A stretch of 64,000 nucleotides of DNA from Flavobacterium hercynium (GTDB taxonomy: Bacteria; Bacteroidota; Bacteroidia; Flavobacteriales; Flavobacteriaceae). Shown here piece after piece: positions 8,783-17,705 of the stretch. The position numbers and the translations under genes are program-made. A model generated the notes under the pieces. The model was not told where the DNA came from and did not search any database. It worked only from the letters and a program-made list of their open reading frames with translations. Location: the NCBI RefSeq assembly GCF_002217285.1, contig NZ_MUGW01000012.1, positions 1 to 64,000 on the forward strand. The letters run 5' to 3'. Numbering within the stretch: position 1 is the stretch's first letter; each line of letters begins with the position of its first letter.

Positions 8783-9400
8783 TTAATGCTCAATCACAAT
8801 ATTTTTTCTGATTTTACTTAGGAATTCAGGTGTTATTCCCAAATAAGAAGCAATTTGTGTATTAGGTATTCTATTGAGGAGCTCAGGGTATTGTTTTGTA
8901 AAGCTAATGTAGCGTTCCTCGGCTGTAGAACTGATATTTTGCAAGATGCGATTCTGAAAATTTATATATTTATGTTCGGTAATAATCCTGAAATTGCGGT
9001 CGAATTTATGATAATGAATAAATAAGTATAAAAGATCATCATGTTGTATCTGAAGTATGATAGAAGGTTCTATAGCCTCGATATACATGCGACTCGGTTC
9101 TTGTGAATAAAAACTATGAAGATCGCTTATCCATTCATTTTCAGAGGCAAATTGAAGATTATGTTCTTTTCCTGAAGGATCTACTGCAAACATTTTAAAG
9201 CAACCTGAAACAATAAAGAAATAATGACGGCAGGTGTCACCTTCCTGCAGGACATAACCTCTGCGTCTGATATTTCTTTGAGAGAATAATCGAACCACTT
9301 CTTTACATTCCTTCTCATCAAGAGCAAAATAGCCATTAAAAAAACGAATTAACTGATTTAGAGGAGATTCTTTATCTACTGATGTTGCAGTAATATCCAT
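8783..9400 (-). CDS. Crp/Fnr family transcriptional regulator
   Basis: A 205-residue regulator with an N-terminal cyclic-nucleotide-binding-type beta roll (about 35-125, including LQEGDTCRHYFFIVSG) and a C-terminal winged helix whose recognition helix lies in QIASYLGITPEFLSKIRK. No Cys cluster of the Fnr iron-sulphur type is visible. Flavobacteria carry many of these single-domain regulators next to redox or detoxification genes. It faces the preceding hydrolase operon convergently (28 bp apart), so its target is not obvious from position. Confidence 0.88.
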   Translation of the reverse strand: MDITATSVDKESPLNQLIRFFNGYFALDEKECKEVVRLFSQRNIRRRGYVLQEGDTCRHYFFIVSGCFKMFAVDPSGKEHNLQFASENEWISDLHSFYSQEPSRMYIEAIEPSIILQIQHDDLLYLFIHYHKFDRNFRIITEHKYINFQNRILQNISSTAEERYISFTKQYPELLNRIPNTQIASYLGITPEFLSKIRKNIVIEH

Positions 9401-9545
9401 AATGATGTTTAAAAAGTAAATGTAAGGAATATGCTTGGTATTAGAAAAGTTTAATGTTCTACATCGACGTTTTAGGTATATTTAACACCCTTATTTTCAA
9501 AACCCCGTATTTTTTATGACTAATTATTTAATATATTAATTAAAA

Positions 9546-9815
9546 TTACTTTGTAATCTTCCCTAGTCTCACAATTTGGTAAATAGCATGATTTTTTAAT
9601 GCTAATGAACGTGCGATCTCCGGAATTCCCTGCATGTTTACTTCACAGATATAACCAAACTCTAATTCAGATAGTATTGTACAATGCTTTGAAATTATTT
9701 TTTTGAAAGTTTTAGTTGTTTTATAAAGTTCAATATAAACTAAATACAGCCCATCTGAATATTCTTTCGGACTTCCAATCGTTTTCAATAATAACTCATA
9801 ATCCGTTTTTTTCAT
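9546..9815 (-). CDS. Hypothetical small protein
   Basis: An 89-residue protein starting MKKTDYELLLKTIG; an upstream in-frame TTG (9848) would add 11 residues, but the ATG is preferred. The sequence has mixed charge and hydrophobic stretches (GLYLVYIELYK, LEFGYICEV) with no signal peptide or membrane segment. No family is recognised. It lies alone between a Crp-type regulator and a broken methyltransferase. Confidence 0.5.
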   Translation of the reverse strand: MKKTDYELLLKTIGSPKEYSDGLYLVYIELYKTTKTFKKIISKHCTILSELEFGYICEVNMQGIPEIARSLALKNHAIYQIVRLGKITK

Positions 9816-10037
9816 AATACTCGGTTTTTCGTGAAATTCTCCTAACAAATTAAATAACTGTGTGTTATATCTAAATTAAAAATAAATTTTTAGAATGACG
9901 ATATTAAAATAGTTAGTTGCAAGATTGGTTTGTGTAGAAAATCGAGAGAATTGTAACTGCTTGTTTTATTGATTCCGTACACTGTTATATTTTTTTTTAA
10001 ATTATTTTTGTGTGATACTATTTACGATAAAGAAATA

Positions 10038-10770
10038 ATGAAAGAAAATAAATATGATGAGGTTTCGTTTTTTGAGCAGTATGAAAAAATGAGCCGTTCC
10101 CAAAAAGGACTTGAAGGTGCAGGAGAATGGCATGTATTAAAACAAATGTTACCCGATTTTGCCGGAAAGAAAGTGCTTGATTTAGGATGTGGCTACGGAT
10201 GGCATTGCAGGTATGCGATCGAAAATGGTGCTCAGTCTGCAATTGGTATTGATATTTCTGAAAAAAATGCTTCAAAAAGCCGCAGAAATTAATCAATTGG
10301 AGAATATAAAATACCAACAAAATGCACTTGAAGATGTCGAATTCGCCACTGAAACGTTTGATGTTATAATAAGTTCTCTGACTTTTCATTATGTGCAAGA
10401 ATATGATGTTCTTATTCGTAATGTATACAATTGGCTTAAACCAAATGGCCGGTTTGTATTTTCTGTTGAGCATCCTATTTTTACAGCAGAAGGTTCTCAG
10501 GATTGGGTTTACGATGAAGATGGAAATAAGTTGTATTGGAGTGTTGATCACTACTTTTTAGAAGCACAAAGAAATACCTCTTTTTTAGGAGAACATGTTG
10601 TAAAATACCATCGAACGATAAGCACTTACTTGAATGAACTTATAAAACAAGGCTTTAAAATAATCGAAGTCAATGAACCTATGCCAAGCGAAGAAATGCT
10701 GAAAAGTATTCCCGAAATGACAGACGAGTTACGTCGTCCCATGATGTTGCTTATTTCAGTTGAAAAATAG
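10038..10770 (+). pseudogene. Class I SAM-dependent methyltransferase, frameshifted in an A7 tract
   Basis: Two overlapping frames together encode one methyltransferase of about 243 residues. The first frame (from MKENKYDEVSF at 10038) carries SAM motif I, KVLDLGCGYGWH, and GIDISEK. The second frame continues with MLQKAAEINQLENI, the motif IV region FDVIISSLTFHYV, and the C-terminal domain to 10770. They join in the A7 run at about 10261-10267: removing one A restores GIDISEKMLQKAAE, the normal family pattern. As it stands, the first frame stops at 10292. This may be a true null allele, a sequencing indel, or a case rescued by slippage on the A tract. The substrate is unknown. Confidence 0.85.
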
Positions 10771-10781
10771 ATAATTAAATT

Positions 10782-11213
10782 ATGAAGAGAAAATTTCTAG
10801 CTGCTACTTACATTTGCTTTTTGCCTGGTTTAGCTTTTTTACTAATAACATTTTATCTATATAGTACCAGATATTCTTTTTTTGAAAATGCGAATGAAAC
10901 AAATGGTACAATTACTAAATTCATACCTGCAGCAAGCAAAAATGGAACAGTCTATTATCCTTATATTTCGTTTGTTACCAAATCGAGGCAGCAAGTAGAA
11001 TTTACTTCCTGTGTAGAAAAAAAATCGTTCAATAATATCGAAGGAAGCAAGGTTAAAGTTTTCTATGATCCAACTAATCCGGAGAAAGCAGAAATAAACG
11101 GTATGTACGTCTTTTCGATTGACCCATTATTTTTTGGATTTTTGGGTATGTTTTTCTTCTTAATAGGTTTTTGGATTATTTTTGGGGAGTATCGAAAAAG
11201 GAAGAAAAAATAG
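10782..11213 (+). CDS. DUF3592-like two-helix membrane protein
   Basis: A 143-residue protein with one membrane helix near residues 5-27, an extracytoplasmic beta-rich domain (GTITKFIPA, YYPYISFVTKSRQQVEF, GSKVKVFYDPTNPEKAEI) and a second helix near 112-134, ending in a basic tail. The VKVFYDPTNPEKAEI signature is typical of DUF3592. The function is unknown. It follows the methyltransferase by 11 bp, so the two were probably one transcription unit. Confidence 0.75.
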   Translation: MKRKFLAATYICFLPGLAFLLITFYLYSTRYSFFENANETNGTITKFIPAASKNGTVYYPYISFVTKSRQQVEFTSCVEKKSFNNIEGSKVKVFYDPTNPEKAEINGMYVFSIDPLFFGFLGMFFFLIGFWIIFGEYRKRKKK

Positions 11214-11247
11214 TTTCTGAAGCTGTGGATAAAATCTAAAAGAATAA

Positions 11248-12045
11248 ATGGATCAACTAAAAAAAGGAGAATTTTACGGAACAAATTACCAAAAATCACT
11301 TTTTGATAATATCATTATAACAGATACTGAATATACGCACAGTAAAGTAGATTGGCATTATCATGAAAATCCTTATTTTACCTATCTGCTTCAAGGCAAA
11401 CTTTTTGAATCTAACAAAAAAGAGTCATATTACTTAGAGCCCGGAAGCTTATTATTTCACAATTGGCAAGATGCCCATTACAATATAAAACCTCCTGGAT
11501 TTGCGAGAGGATTTCATATTGAACTCAATGAAAATTGGTTTTCCAATTATGACATTCAGCTAACAGATTTTGAAGGAAGTATAAACCTGAAAAGTCCTGT
11601 GACTAAAAACTTGATGAACAAAGTGTTTATTGAATCCAAAATGAATGATTCATATTCAAATCTATCTATTGAATCTTTAATGATTGAGCTTTTCAGTACG
11701 ATTAAAGAAAATAAAAAAATTAGTGATAAAAAACCGGATTGGGTAAACAAGCTTCAGGAACTTTTGTTAGAAGAACAAATTGATTATTCTTTAAATAATT
11801 TAAGTTCTTTTTTAGGAATTCATCCCATTCACTTATCCCGGGAATTTAATAGATATTTTGGTACAAGCCTTGGGAATTACATTAGGTTATTAAAAGTTAA
11901 TAAAGCGTTTTACTTAATTGCTTCCAATACAATTTCAATGACAGAAATTTGCTATCAATGTGGGTTTTATGATCAAAGCCATTTTATTTCAAGTTTCAAA
12001 AAAGTTTACAACACAACTCCTTCAAAATTATTTAGGAAAACTTGA
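11248..12045 (+). CDS. AraC family transcriptional regulator
   Basis: A 265-residue regulator with an N-terminal cupin-like ligand domain (WHYHENPYFTYLLQGKL, PGSLLFHNW) and a C-terminal AraC double helix-turn-helix. The second HTH ends with the family signature FYDQSHFISSFKKVYNTTPSKL. It lies 74 bp upstream of the serine hydrolase gene in the same direction and may control it. The inducer is unknown. Confidence 0.88.
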   Translation: MDQLKKGEFYGTNYQKSLFDNIIITDTEYTHSKVDWHYHENPYFTYLLQGKLFESNKKESYYLEPGSLLFHNWQDAHYNIKPPGFARGFHIELNENWFSNYDIQLTDFEGSINLKSPVTKNLMNKVFIESKMNDSYSNLSIESLMIELFSTIKENKKISDKKPDWVNKLQELLLEEQIDYSLNNLSSFLGIHPIHLSREFNRYFGTSLGNYIRLLKVNKAFYLIASNTISMTEICYQCGFYDQSHFISSFKKVYNTTPSKLFRKT

Positions 12046-12119
12046 TAATGTTAATTTTATACAATTTTCACAGTCTTAAAAATCTCATCTTCGCAGCATA
12101 TTTTTAAATCTATTAAAAA

Positions 12120-13790
12120 ATGAGATTTCATAACATCCTATTCTTTTTCTTCGTCCTTTGTTCTTTTTCTGTCGCCGCACAGGATATGGCTGACTATACC
12201 GATAATTGGGAAGGAAAAATCGAAAATGCTAAAACATTCAATTTAAAAGTAGAAATTGAAAATTTAGGATTTGAAAATGCTATTTTCAAAATTTACAACA
12301 ATAGAAGTATTATCAATTATCCATTTAATGCAGTAAATCTTGATCGCATTACAATTCCTTTTACGGAAAATATATCTTTTGAGGGTGTTTTGTCAAAAAA
12401 CGGTACAGCAATCAATGGGTTTATTAAATCTGGTTTAATGCTCTACCATTTAAAGTTAGTTAAATCAGGAAACAATTCTTTTGTTGGAGATTGGAATATT
12501 TTGATGATAGACGAACTAAAAGCACCAGATTTTTATTTAAGTGTAGAGAATGGTTCAGAAAATGAATATCAAGCTTACCCAGTTTTGGGGGATAATCGTT
12601 TTACCGGAACATGGTGCGATAATTTTCAAAAAGAAAATGATAGTATAACATTTTCTGATTTTAAGACCGGTTTACAATTTAAAGGAAAATTACTGCCTAA
12701 TAAAATTCATTTAGAAATATTGTTAGGGAAAAATGTAATCACAGAAATCGATTTAAAAAAGTCTGTTACAGATTGGAAAATTGGCGGTTTCAAAACAGAT
12801 AAAGCAACGACCATTCCAGAATTAAGCGAATTAGAGAATCTTATTGCAACCAATTCATTTCCTAATACACATTCCGTTTTAATTTCAAAAAATGGTAAAC
12901 TGATTTATGAAAATTATTTTGAAGGTTACACTGCAAATGTTCCACACGATATGCGTTCTGCATCAAAAAGTATTTCATCAGCAATAGCCGGAATTGCATT
13001 AGACAAAGGATTATTCAAAAGTGTTGAGCAATCTATTTTTGATTTTTTACCTGCAAAGTATCAGGTTCAAAAGGATAGTTTAAAATCAAAAATTAATATC
13101 AAAAGCTTATTAACGATGAGTTCAGGATTAGATGCAATTGATTATGGCATTAATGCTAATCCAAAATCTCCTGCTGTTGAAGATAATTATCAAAAGTCAA
13201 AAGATTGGATAGAGACAATATTGAACACTCCAATGATAAACACTCCAAATACAAAAGCCAATTATGGGTCTGCGAATCCGTATTTACTTGGAATTGCTAT
13301 GGATTCAGTCGTTTCAGAGCCATTAGAATTGTTTATGGATCATTATTTATTTCAAAAATTAGAGATTTCAAACTATGTTATTTTTAGTGATTTAAATCGA
13401 AATCCTTATTTTGGAGGAGGAATGTACCTGACTTCAAAAGACATGATCAAATTTGGAGAGCTATACCTTAACAACGGAAAGTGGAATTCGAAACGTATTC
13501 TTTCAAAGAAATGGGTGGAAGATTCCTTTAAAAATTACCTTGCTTTACAAAACACAACAGACAAAAATGGATACGGATATTTATGGTGGCATCATAATTA
13601 TCAGGTAAATGGAAAAAATGTTTCATCTATCGAAGCCAGAGGTGCAGGTGGCCAATATATTTTTGTTGTTCCAAGTCTAAACGCAGTTGTCGTCATAACA
13701 TCCGGAAATTTCAGAAACGGAAAAATACAGCAGCCAGAAATAATTTTTAAGAATCATATTCTGCCTTATCTTAAGAAGTTAAAAAACTAA
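12120..13790 (+). CDS. Serine hydrolase, class C beta-lactamase family (CubicO-like)
   Basis: A 556-residue secreted protein with a signal peptide (about 1-19, SVAAQ), an N-terminal beta-rich region (about 20-230) and a beta-lactamase-fold serine hydrolase domain (about 235-550). The nucleophile motif is SASK (S280, K283), with the Tyr motif YGSAN (Y382, N386) and a C-terminal GAGGQYIFV loop replacing the KTG triad. Such proteins are esterases, amidases or peptidases; true beta-lactamase activity is uncommon. It follows an AraC gene that may regulate it. Confidence 0.87.
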   Translation: MRFHNILFFFFVLCSFSVAAQDMADYTDNWEGKIENAKTFNLKVEIENLGFENAIFKIYNNRSIINYPFNAVNLDRITIPFTENISFEGVLSKNGTAINGFIKSGLMLYHLKLVKSGNNSFVGDWNILMIDELKAPDFYLSVENGSENEYQAYPVLGDNRFTGTWCDNFQKENDSITFSDFKTGLQFKGKLLPNKIHLEILLGKNVITEIDLKKSVTDWKIGGFKTDKATTIPELSELENLIATNSFPNTHSVLISKNGKLIYENYFEGYTANVPHDMRSASKSISSAIAGIALDKGLFKSVEQSIFDFLPAKYQVQKDSLKSKINIKSLLTMSSGLDAIDYGINANPKSPAVEDNYQKSKDWIETILNTPMINTPNTKANYGSANPYLLGIAMDSVVSEPLELFMDHYLFQKLEISNYVIFSDLNRNPYFGGGMYLTSKDMIKFGELYLNNGKWNSKRILSKKWVEDSFKNYLALQNTTDKNGYGYLWWHHNYQVNGKNVSSIEARGAGGQYIFVVPSLNAVVVITSGNFRNGKIQQPEIIFKNHILPYLKKLKN

Positions 13791-13892
13791 TTCAAATTAA
13801 AGTACTGTAATTTTTTTTGCCGAAAAAGATAGTAGCTCTAAAAAGGATACCTTTGTAATAGCTTGTAAATCTTAAAAAGAAATTATAATTCT

Positions 13893-14477
13893 ATGTACGA
13901 TATATTTTTCGAACATCTTGAAAAAAAGGTTCAGTTGAATGAGTCCGAAAAGGAACTGATAAAGTCTTTTTTTACGCCTAAAAAACTAAAAAAAAGACAG
14001 TTTTTGGTTGTTGAAGGTCATCCTTGTATTTATCTGACATTTGTTTCCAAAGGTCTTTTAAAAGCGTATAATGTCGATGAAAAAGGGAATGAGCACATCA
14101 ACCAATTTGCACCTGAAGGTTGGTGGACTTCTGATATGAATAGTTTTTTTAGTGATGAAGTTTCATTTTACAGTATTGATGCAATGGAGGACTCCGATAT
14201 TCTTGTCATTAGCAATAAGGAATTTGAAGAATTAATGCTAAAAGTCCCTATTATGGACCGCTATTTTAGATTGCTTTTTCAAAATAGTTTGATTACAAAA
14301 GAGCGAAGATTAATCAGCTCTAATACTCATAATGCAGAAGAAAAATACCAGCACATTTTAAAAAACAATCCAGATTTGATAAAGCGTGTTCCCCAGAATT
14401 TATTAGCATCATACCTTGGTCTTTCTGCAGAAACGCTCAGTCGCCTTAAAAAGAATGCAACACTTGGAGAGAAATAA
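13893..14477 (+). CDS. Crp/Fnr family transcriptional regulator
   Basis: A 194-residue regulator with the cyclic-nucleotide-binding-type domain (about 25-115; VVEGHPCIYLTFVSKGLLKAY in two halves) and a C-terminal HTH with LLASYLGLSAETLSRLKK. The product ends soon after the HTH, as is usual for this short flavobacterial class. It lies 85 bp upstream of an SDR-type reductase in the same direction and is a likely local regulator of it. Ligand unknown. Confidence 0.87.
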   Translation: MYDIFFEHLEKKVQLNESEKELIKSFFTPKKLKKRQFLVVEGHPCIYLTFVSKGLLKAYNVDEKGNEHINQFAPEGWWTSDMNSFFSDEVSFYSIDAMEDSDILVISNKEFEELMLKVPIMDRYFRLLFQNSLITKERRLISSNTHNAEEKYQHILKNNPDLIKRVPQNLLASYLGLSAETLSRLKKNATLGEK

Positions 14478-14562
14478 TTGATTTAGATCAATCGGTTTTC
14501 TTGTTCTATGTCATCTTTATGAGTTTGGTTTTAGAGTTAATTTTGTAGAAAACTTATATGAT

Positions 14563-15663
14563 ATGGATTCTCAACAATTAATTAAACCAAATACAACGGG
14601 CAATATTGCTTTAGTAGTAGGAGCAACAGGAATAACCGGAAGTAATCTCGCTTTAAAACTTCTGGAAAAACAATGGACCGTTTTTGGACTTTCAAGAAAT
14701 CAAAAAAAGGATATCGAAGGATTACTTCCAATTGCTGCCGATTTACTCGATGAAGAGTCTCTAACCAAAGCATTAGAGAATATTTCACCTACTCATGTTT
14801 TCTTCACTACTTGGATGCGAAATGACACTGAAGAAGAAAATATTAGAATTAACAGTGCTATGATTCGAAACTTACTGAATGTTTTATCTTTAAAAAAAAC
14901 AGTTCAGCACGTTTCTTTGGTTACGGGTTTAAAACATTATCTTGGGCCATTTGACGCCTATGCAAAGTCGGGAACACTTCCGGAAACTCCATTAAGAGAA
15001 GAAATGCCACGATTAGATTTACCTAATTTTTATTATGCTCAGGAAGATGAAGTTTATAAAGCAGCAGCAAGAGACGGATTTACATGGAATGTACACAGAC
15101 CGCATACAGTTATTGGTAAAACCATTGGGAACGCAATGAACATGGGAACCACATTGGCTGTTTATGCAAGTATCTGTAAAAAAGAAGGACTTCCTTTGAT
15201 CTGGCCAGGATCAGAAGCACAATGGAACGGACTTTCAGATGTTACGGATGCTAAAATTTTGGCAGAACAAATCCTTTGGTCAGCAACAACAACCAAAGCT
15301 CAAAATGAAGCTTTCAATATTACAAATGGTGATGTTTTTCGCTGGAAATGGTTATGGCCTAAAATAGCCGAATGGTTTGAGATTGACTATGAAGGCTATA
15401 GTGGAACAATTAAACCACTTGAAGCATCATTAACTAAAAAACAATCCATTTGGACAGAGATTGTAAAAGAGAATCAATTGATAGAAAATGATTTAAATAA
15501 GTTAGCATCGGCATGGCATACAGATCTTGATCTTGGACGTCCCTTAGAGGTTATGACAGATATGTCTAAAAGCAGAAATCTGGGATTTTCTATTTATAAA
15601 AGTACAAAAGATTCCTTTTTTGAGTTGTTTGCGCTATTAAGAAAGGAACAGATAATCCCGTAA
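14563..15663 (+). CDS. SDR reductase, PRISE/progesterone 5-beta-reductase-like
   Basis: A 366-residue extended short-chain dehydrogenase/reductase. The Rossmann glycine motif GATGITG lies near residue 21-27. The segment FYYAQEDEVY is characteristic of the PRISE (progesterone 5-beta-reductase/iridoid synthase-like) group, where the Tyr acts in 1,4-enone reduction. Further family segments are GFTWNVHRPHTVIG and a C-terminal substrate lid. It probably reduces an activated C=C bond with NAD(P)H. A TAATTTTG -7-like element lies at 14538-14545, just before the ATG. The upstream Crp/Fnr gene is the likely regulator. Confidence 0.82.
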   Translation: MDSQQLIKPNTTGNIALVVGATGITGSNLALKLLEKQWTVFGLSRNQKKDIEGLLPIAADLLDEESLTKALENISPTHVFFTTWMRNDTEEENIRINSAMIRNLLNVLSLKKTVQHVSLVTGLKHYLGPFDAYAKSGTLPETPLREEMPRLDLPNFYYAQEDEVYKAAARDGFTWNVHRPHTVIGKTIGNAMNMGTTLAVYASICKKEGLPLIWPGSEAQWNGLSDVTDAKILAEQILWSATTTKAQNEAFNITNGDVFRWKWLWPKIAEWFEIDYEGYSGTIKPLEASLTKKQSIWTEIVKENQLIENDLNKLASAWHTDLDLGRPLEVMTDMSKSRNLGFSIYKSTKDSFFELFALLRKEQIIP

Positions 15664-15721
15664 TATAAAATTAGTGACGTCGTTCAATGATATTGCTTAT
15701 TTTTATTGAAAAATAAAATAA

Positions 15722-15751
15722 AACTGGACAAGGATTTCTCCAAGTCCAGTT
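15722..15751. terminator. Bidirectional terminator between SDR and nitroreductase genes
   Basis: AACTGGAC (15722-15729) pairs with GTCCAGTT (15744-15751), and the stem continues inward after a two-base internal loop (AGGA with TCCA-side bases). AT-rich flanks on both sides fit use by both convergent genes. Confidence 0.75.
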
Positions 15752-15824
15752 ATTTAATAAAATCAAAAAGTGAAGTAATCTTCAAATTGATGACTACACT
15801 ATTTCGAGTTCATTTGAATGTTTT

Positions 15825-16454
15825 TTATTTTATATAAAATAAAAATTCGTCAAGTGATAATCTGGTTTTCTTCATTGCCGCTAAATAATCATTTTCAGCA
15901 TCTCGATACCCTAAAGACAATATAACGGAACTGTGCAAACCTTTTTCCGTCAAGCCTAATATTTTGTCAAATTTAGCTGGATCAAATCCTTCCATAGGTG
16001 TTGCGTCAACTTTTAATTCAGCAGCAGCTATTAAAGCAGTTCCAAGTCCTATATAAGCTTGTTTATCTGACCATACACTATTTTGTTCAGCAGTTTGCGT
16101 AGAAAAATGAGTGATCAAAGTATCTTCAAAACCTTTAAGTGTACCTGATTCCATATTACGTTGTTGTTCCATCATGGCAACATAAGTTGTAATATAGTCA
16201 GACGTAATTCTGTTCATTCCTGCAAAAACCAATAAATGAGAGGAATGCTCTATTTGTGTATTGAAAGATCCCTCGGCTAAACTTTTTCTAATTTCAGGGT
16301 TACTGATTACAAACAAGCGGTAAGGTTGTATTCCGCAAGAAGAAGCGCTGAGGTTAATCGCTTCAACAATTTGATTTATAGTTGCATCATCGACTACCTT
16401 ATCTAAATATTTTTTAGCAGCATATCGCCATTCCAGATTTTTTATTAATTCCAT
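15825..16454 (-). CDS. NAD(P)H-dependent nitroreductase family protein
   Basis: A 209-residue FMN-dependent oxidoreductase of the nitroreductase (NfsB-like) family. Residues near the start (EWRYAAKKY) and SASSCGIQPYRLFVI match the FMN-binding N terminus, and ILSLGYRDAENDYLA matches the conserved C-terminal segment. It would reduce nitroaromatics or quinones in the cytoplasm. It is divergent from an HxlR regulator over an 81-bp gap that contains a perfect 10-bp dyad, so HxlR-type control by electrophiles is likely. Confidence 0.88.
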   Translation of the reverse strand: MELIKNLEWRYAAKKYLDKVVDDATINQIVEAINLSASSCGIQPYRLFVISNPEIRKSLAEGSFNTQIEHSSHLLVFAGMNRITSDYITTYVAMMEQQRNMESGTLKGFEDTLITHFSTQTAEQNSVWSDKQAYIGLGTALIAAAELKVDATPMEGFDPAKFDKILGLTEKGLHSSVILSLGYRDAENDYLAAMKKTRLSLDEFLFYIK

Positions 16455-16500
16455 ATCTTATGTATAAATGTTTGCGTAAAAGTATATTGTTTAGATGTAC

Positions 16501-16537
16501 ATTTGTCACTTAATGATAAAAAGTAATAGTGACAAAT
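16501..16537. promoter_or_regulatory. Candidate HxlR operator in the divergent promoter
   Basis: ATTTGTCACT (16501-16510) and AGTGACAAAT (16528-16537) are perfect 10-bp inverted copies with a 17-bp spacer. The right arm overlaps the ATG of the HxlR gene (16536), and the left arm is 47 bp from the nitroreductase start. This arrangement suits an autoregulating dimeric repressor or activator. Confidence 0.65.
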
Positions 16538-16922
16538 GAGTAACCAAGTGAACAGTATGAAAGCAGAGGATGGAGTAATAAAAGAATGCGCACAGGCTAT
16601 TTTAGCGATTAATGATACTATGGATGTATTAAACGGCAGATGGAAAGTATCTATTATTGCTTGTCTGTGTTATCGTCCGATGCGATTCTCTGAGTTATTA
16701 AAAGAAGTTGTTGGTATTTCTGGTAAAATGCTAAGCAGAGAGTTAAAAGATTTAGAAATGAATGATTTGATTTCGCGAAAGGTCTTAAATACAGCTCCGG
16801 TTGCTGTAGAATATTCCATAACTGATTATGGAGAATCGCTAAAAGGACTTACTGAAAAAATAGCAGAATGGGGATTTACACATAGAAAGCGCGTTATCGC
16901 AGGAATGAAAAAAAAAGATTGA
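16536..16922 (+). CDS. HxlR family transcriptional regulator
   Basis: A 128-residue winged-helix regulator. The HxlR signature is present: LNGRWKVSIIACLCYRPMRFSELLKEV, read in pieces, with the wing segment APVAVEYSITDYGESL. A Cys doublet region (IIACLCY) near residues 44-48 could sense electrophiles, as in related regulators; this is inference. It is divergent from the nitroreductase gene, and its own start codon lies within the candidate operator. Confidence 0.88.
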   Translation: MSNQVNSMKAEDGVIKECAQAILAINDTMDVLNGRWKVSIIACLCYRPMRFSELLKEVVGISGKMLSRELKDLEMNDLISRKVLNTAPVAVEYSITDYGESLKGLTEKIAEWGFTHRKRVIAGMKKKD

Positions 16923-17164
16923 TTAATCATAAATCGTGGTATAAATTAAAAGTGTTGTTTTCGTTATTTTTATTATTTTTACACCCCGTGATGTACAAAT
17001 TTATGTTGTGCAAATAGTAGAGAATTTTTAAATCATTCTGAACTCTACTTTAAAATCATAAACAAGTTTAGTAAAAAAGAGAACCTGTTTCTAGCATTAC
17101 AAATCGTTTTTACATTTTTCAAGAATGTGAAAACAATTTCCCGTTTATAATAAAAACTAACATA

Positions 17165-17692
17165 ATGATTAACTATTTAATTGTACCAGGACTTGGTAAT
17201 TCAGGGCCAGAACATTGGCAAACTTATTTTCAGAATTCAGGTGAAAATTTTCACAGAATCGAGCAACAAGAGTGGGACGCTCCAGCGTGTGAAGACTGGA
17301 TCGCAACTATCAACAAAAAAGTTTCGGAATTCGATCTTTCCACGGTTGTACTTGTTGGACACAGTTTAGGCTGTTCTACAATTGCGCATTGGGCAACCAA
17401 GTATAACAGACCAATAAAAGGAGCTTTGCTTGTAGCACCAAGTGACCTTGAAGCTCCTCAATATACTTTTCCTACGACCGGTTTTGCACCAATTCCACAA
17501 GCCAAAATAAATTTTAAAACAATCGTAGTGGCAAGTGCAGACGATGTATGGGTTTCTTTGGAGAGAGCTAAATTCTTTGCTGATAATTGGGGAAGTGAAT
17601 TTATAAATATCGGAAATGCGGGTCATATCAATGTTTCATCCGGACATACCAATTGGGATGAGGGGATGGAGATTTTAAAGAAAATCGAATAA
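17165..17692 (+). CDS. RBBP9/YdeN-type serine hydrolase
   Basis: A 175-residue compact alpha/beta hydrolase. The N terminus LIVPGLGNSGPEHWQTYF, the nucleophile elbow GHSLGC (S67), the acid strand VVASADDVWV and the C-terminal GNAGHINVSSGH complete the RBBP9/YdeN signature. These cytoplasmic serine hydrolases have poorly defined substrates. The gene is convergent with the photolyase gene, with 13 bp between stops and no visible terminator. Confidence 0.88.
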   Translation: MINYLIVPGLGNSGPEHWQTYFQNSGENFHRIEQQEWDAPACEDWIATINKKVSEFDLSTVVLVGHSLGCSTIAHWATKYNRPIKGALLVAPSDLEAPQYTFPTTGFAPIPQAKINFKTIVVASADDVWVSLERAKFFADNWGSEFINIGNAGHINVSSGHTNWDEGMEILKKIE

Positions 17693-17705
17693 TTTAAACC
17701 TTATA

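Noticed and set aside
10255..10292. Programmed frameshift in the methyltransferase
   Set aside because: The required shift is +1 at an A7 run with no stimulatory hairpin or stop context visible; sequencing error or mutation is simpler.
12120..13790. Beta-lactamase conferring resistance
   Set aside because: The SxxK fold is shared with esterases and peptidases, the protein carries an extra N domain and there is no KTG box.
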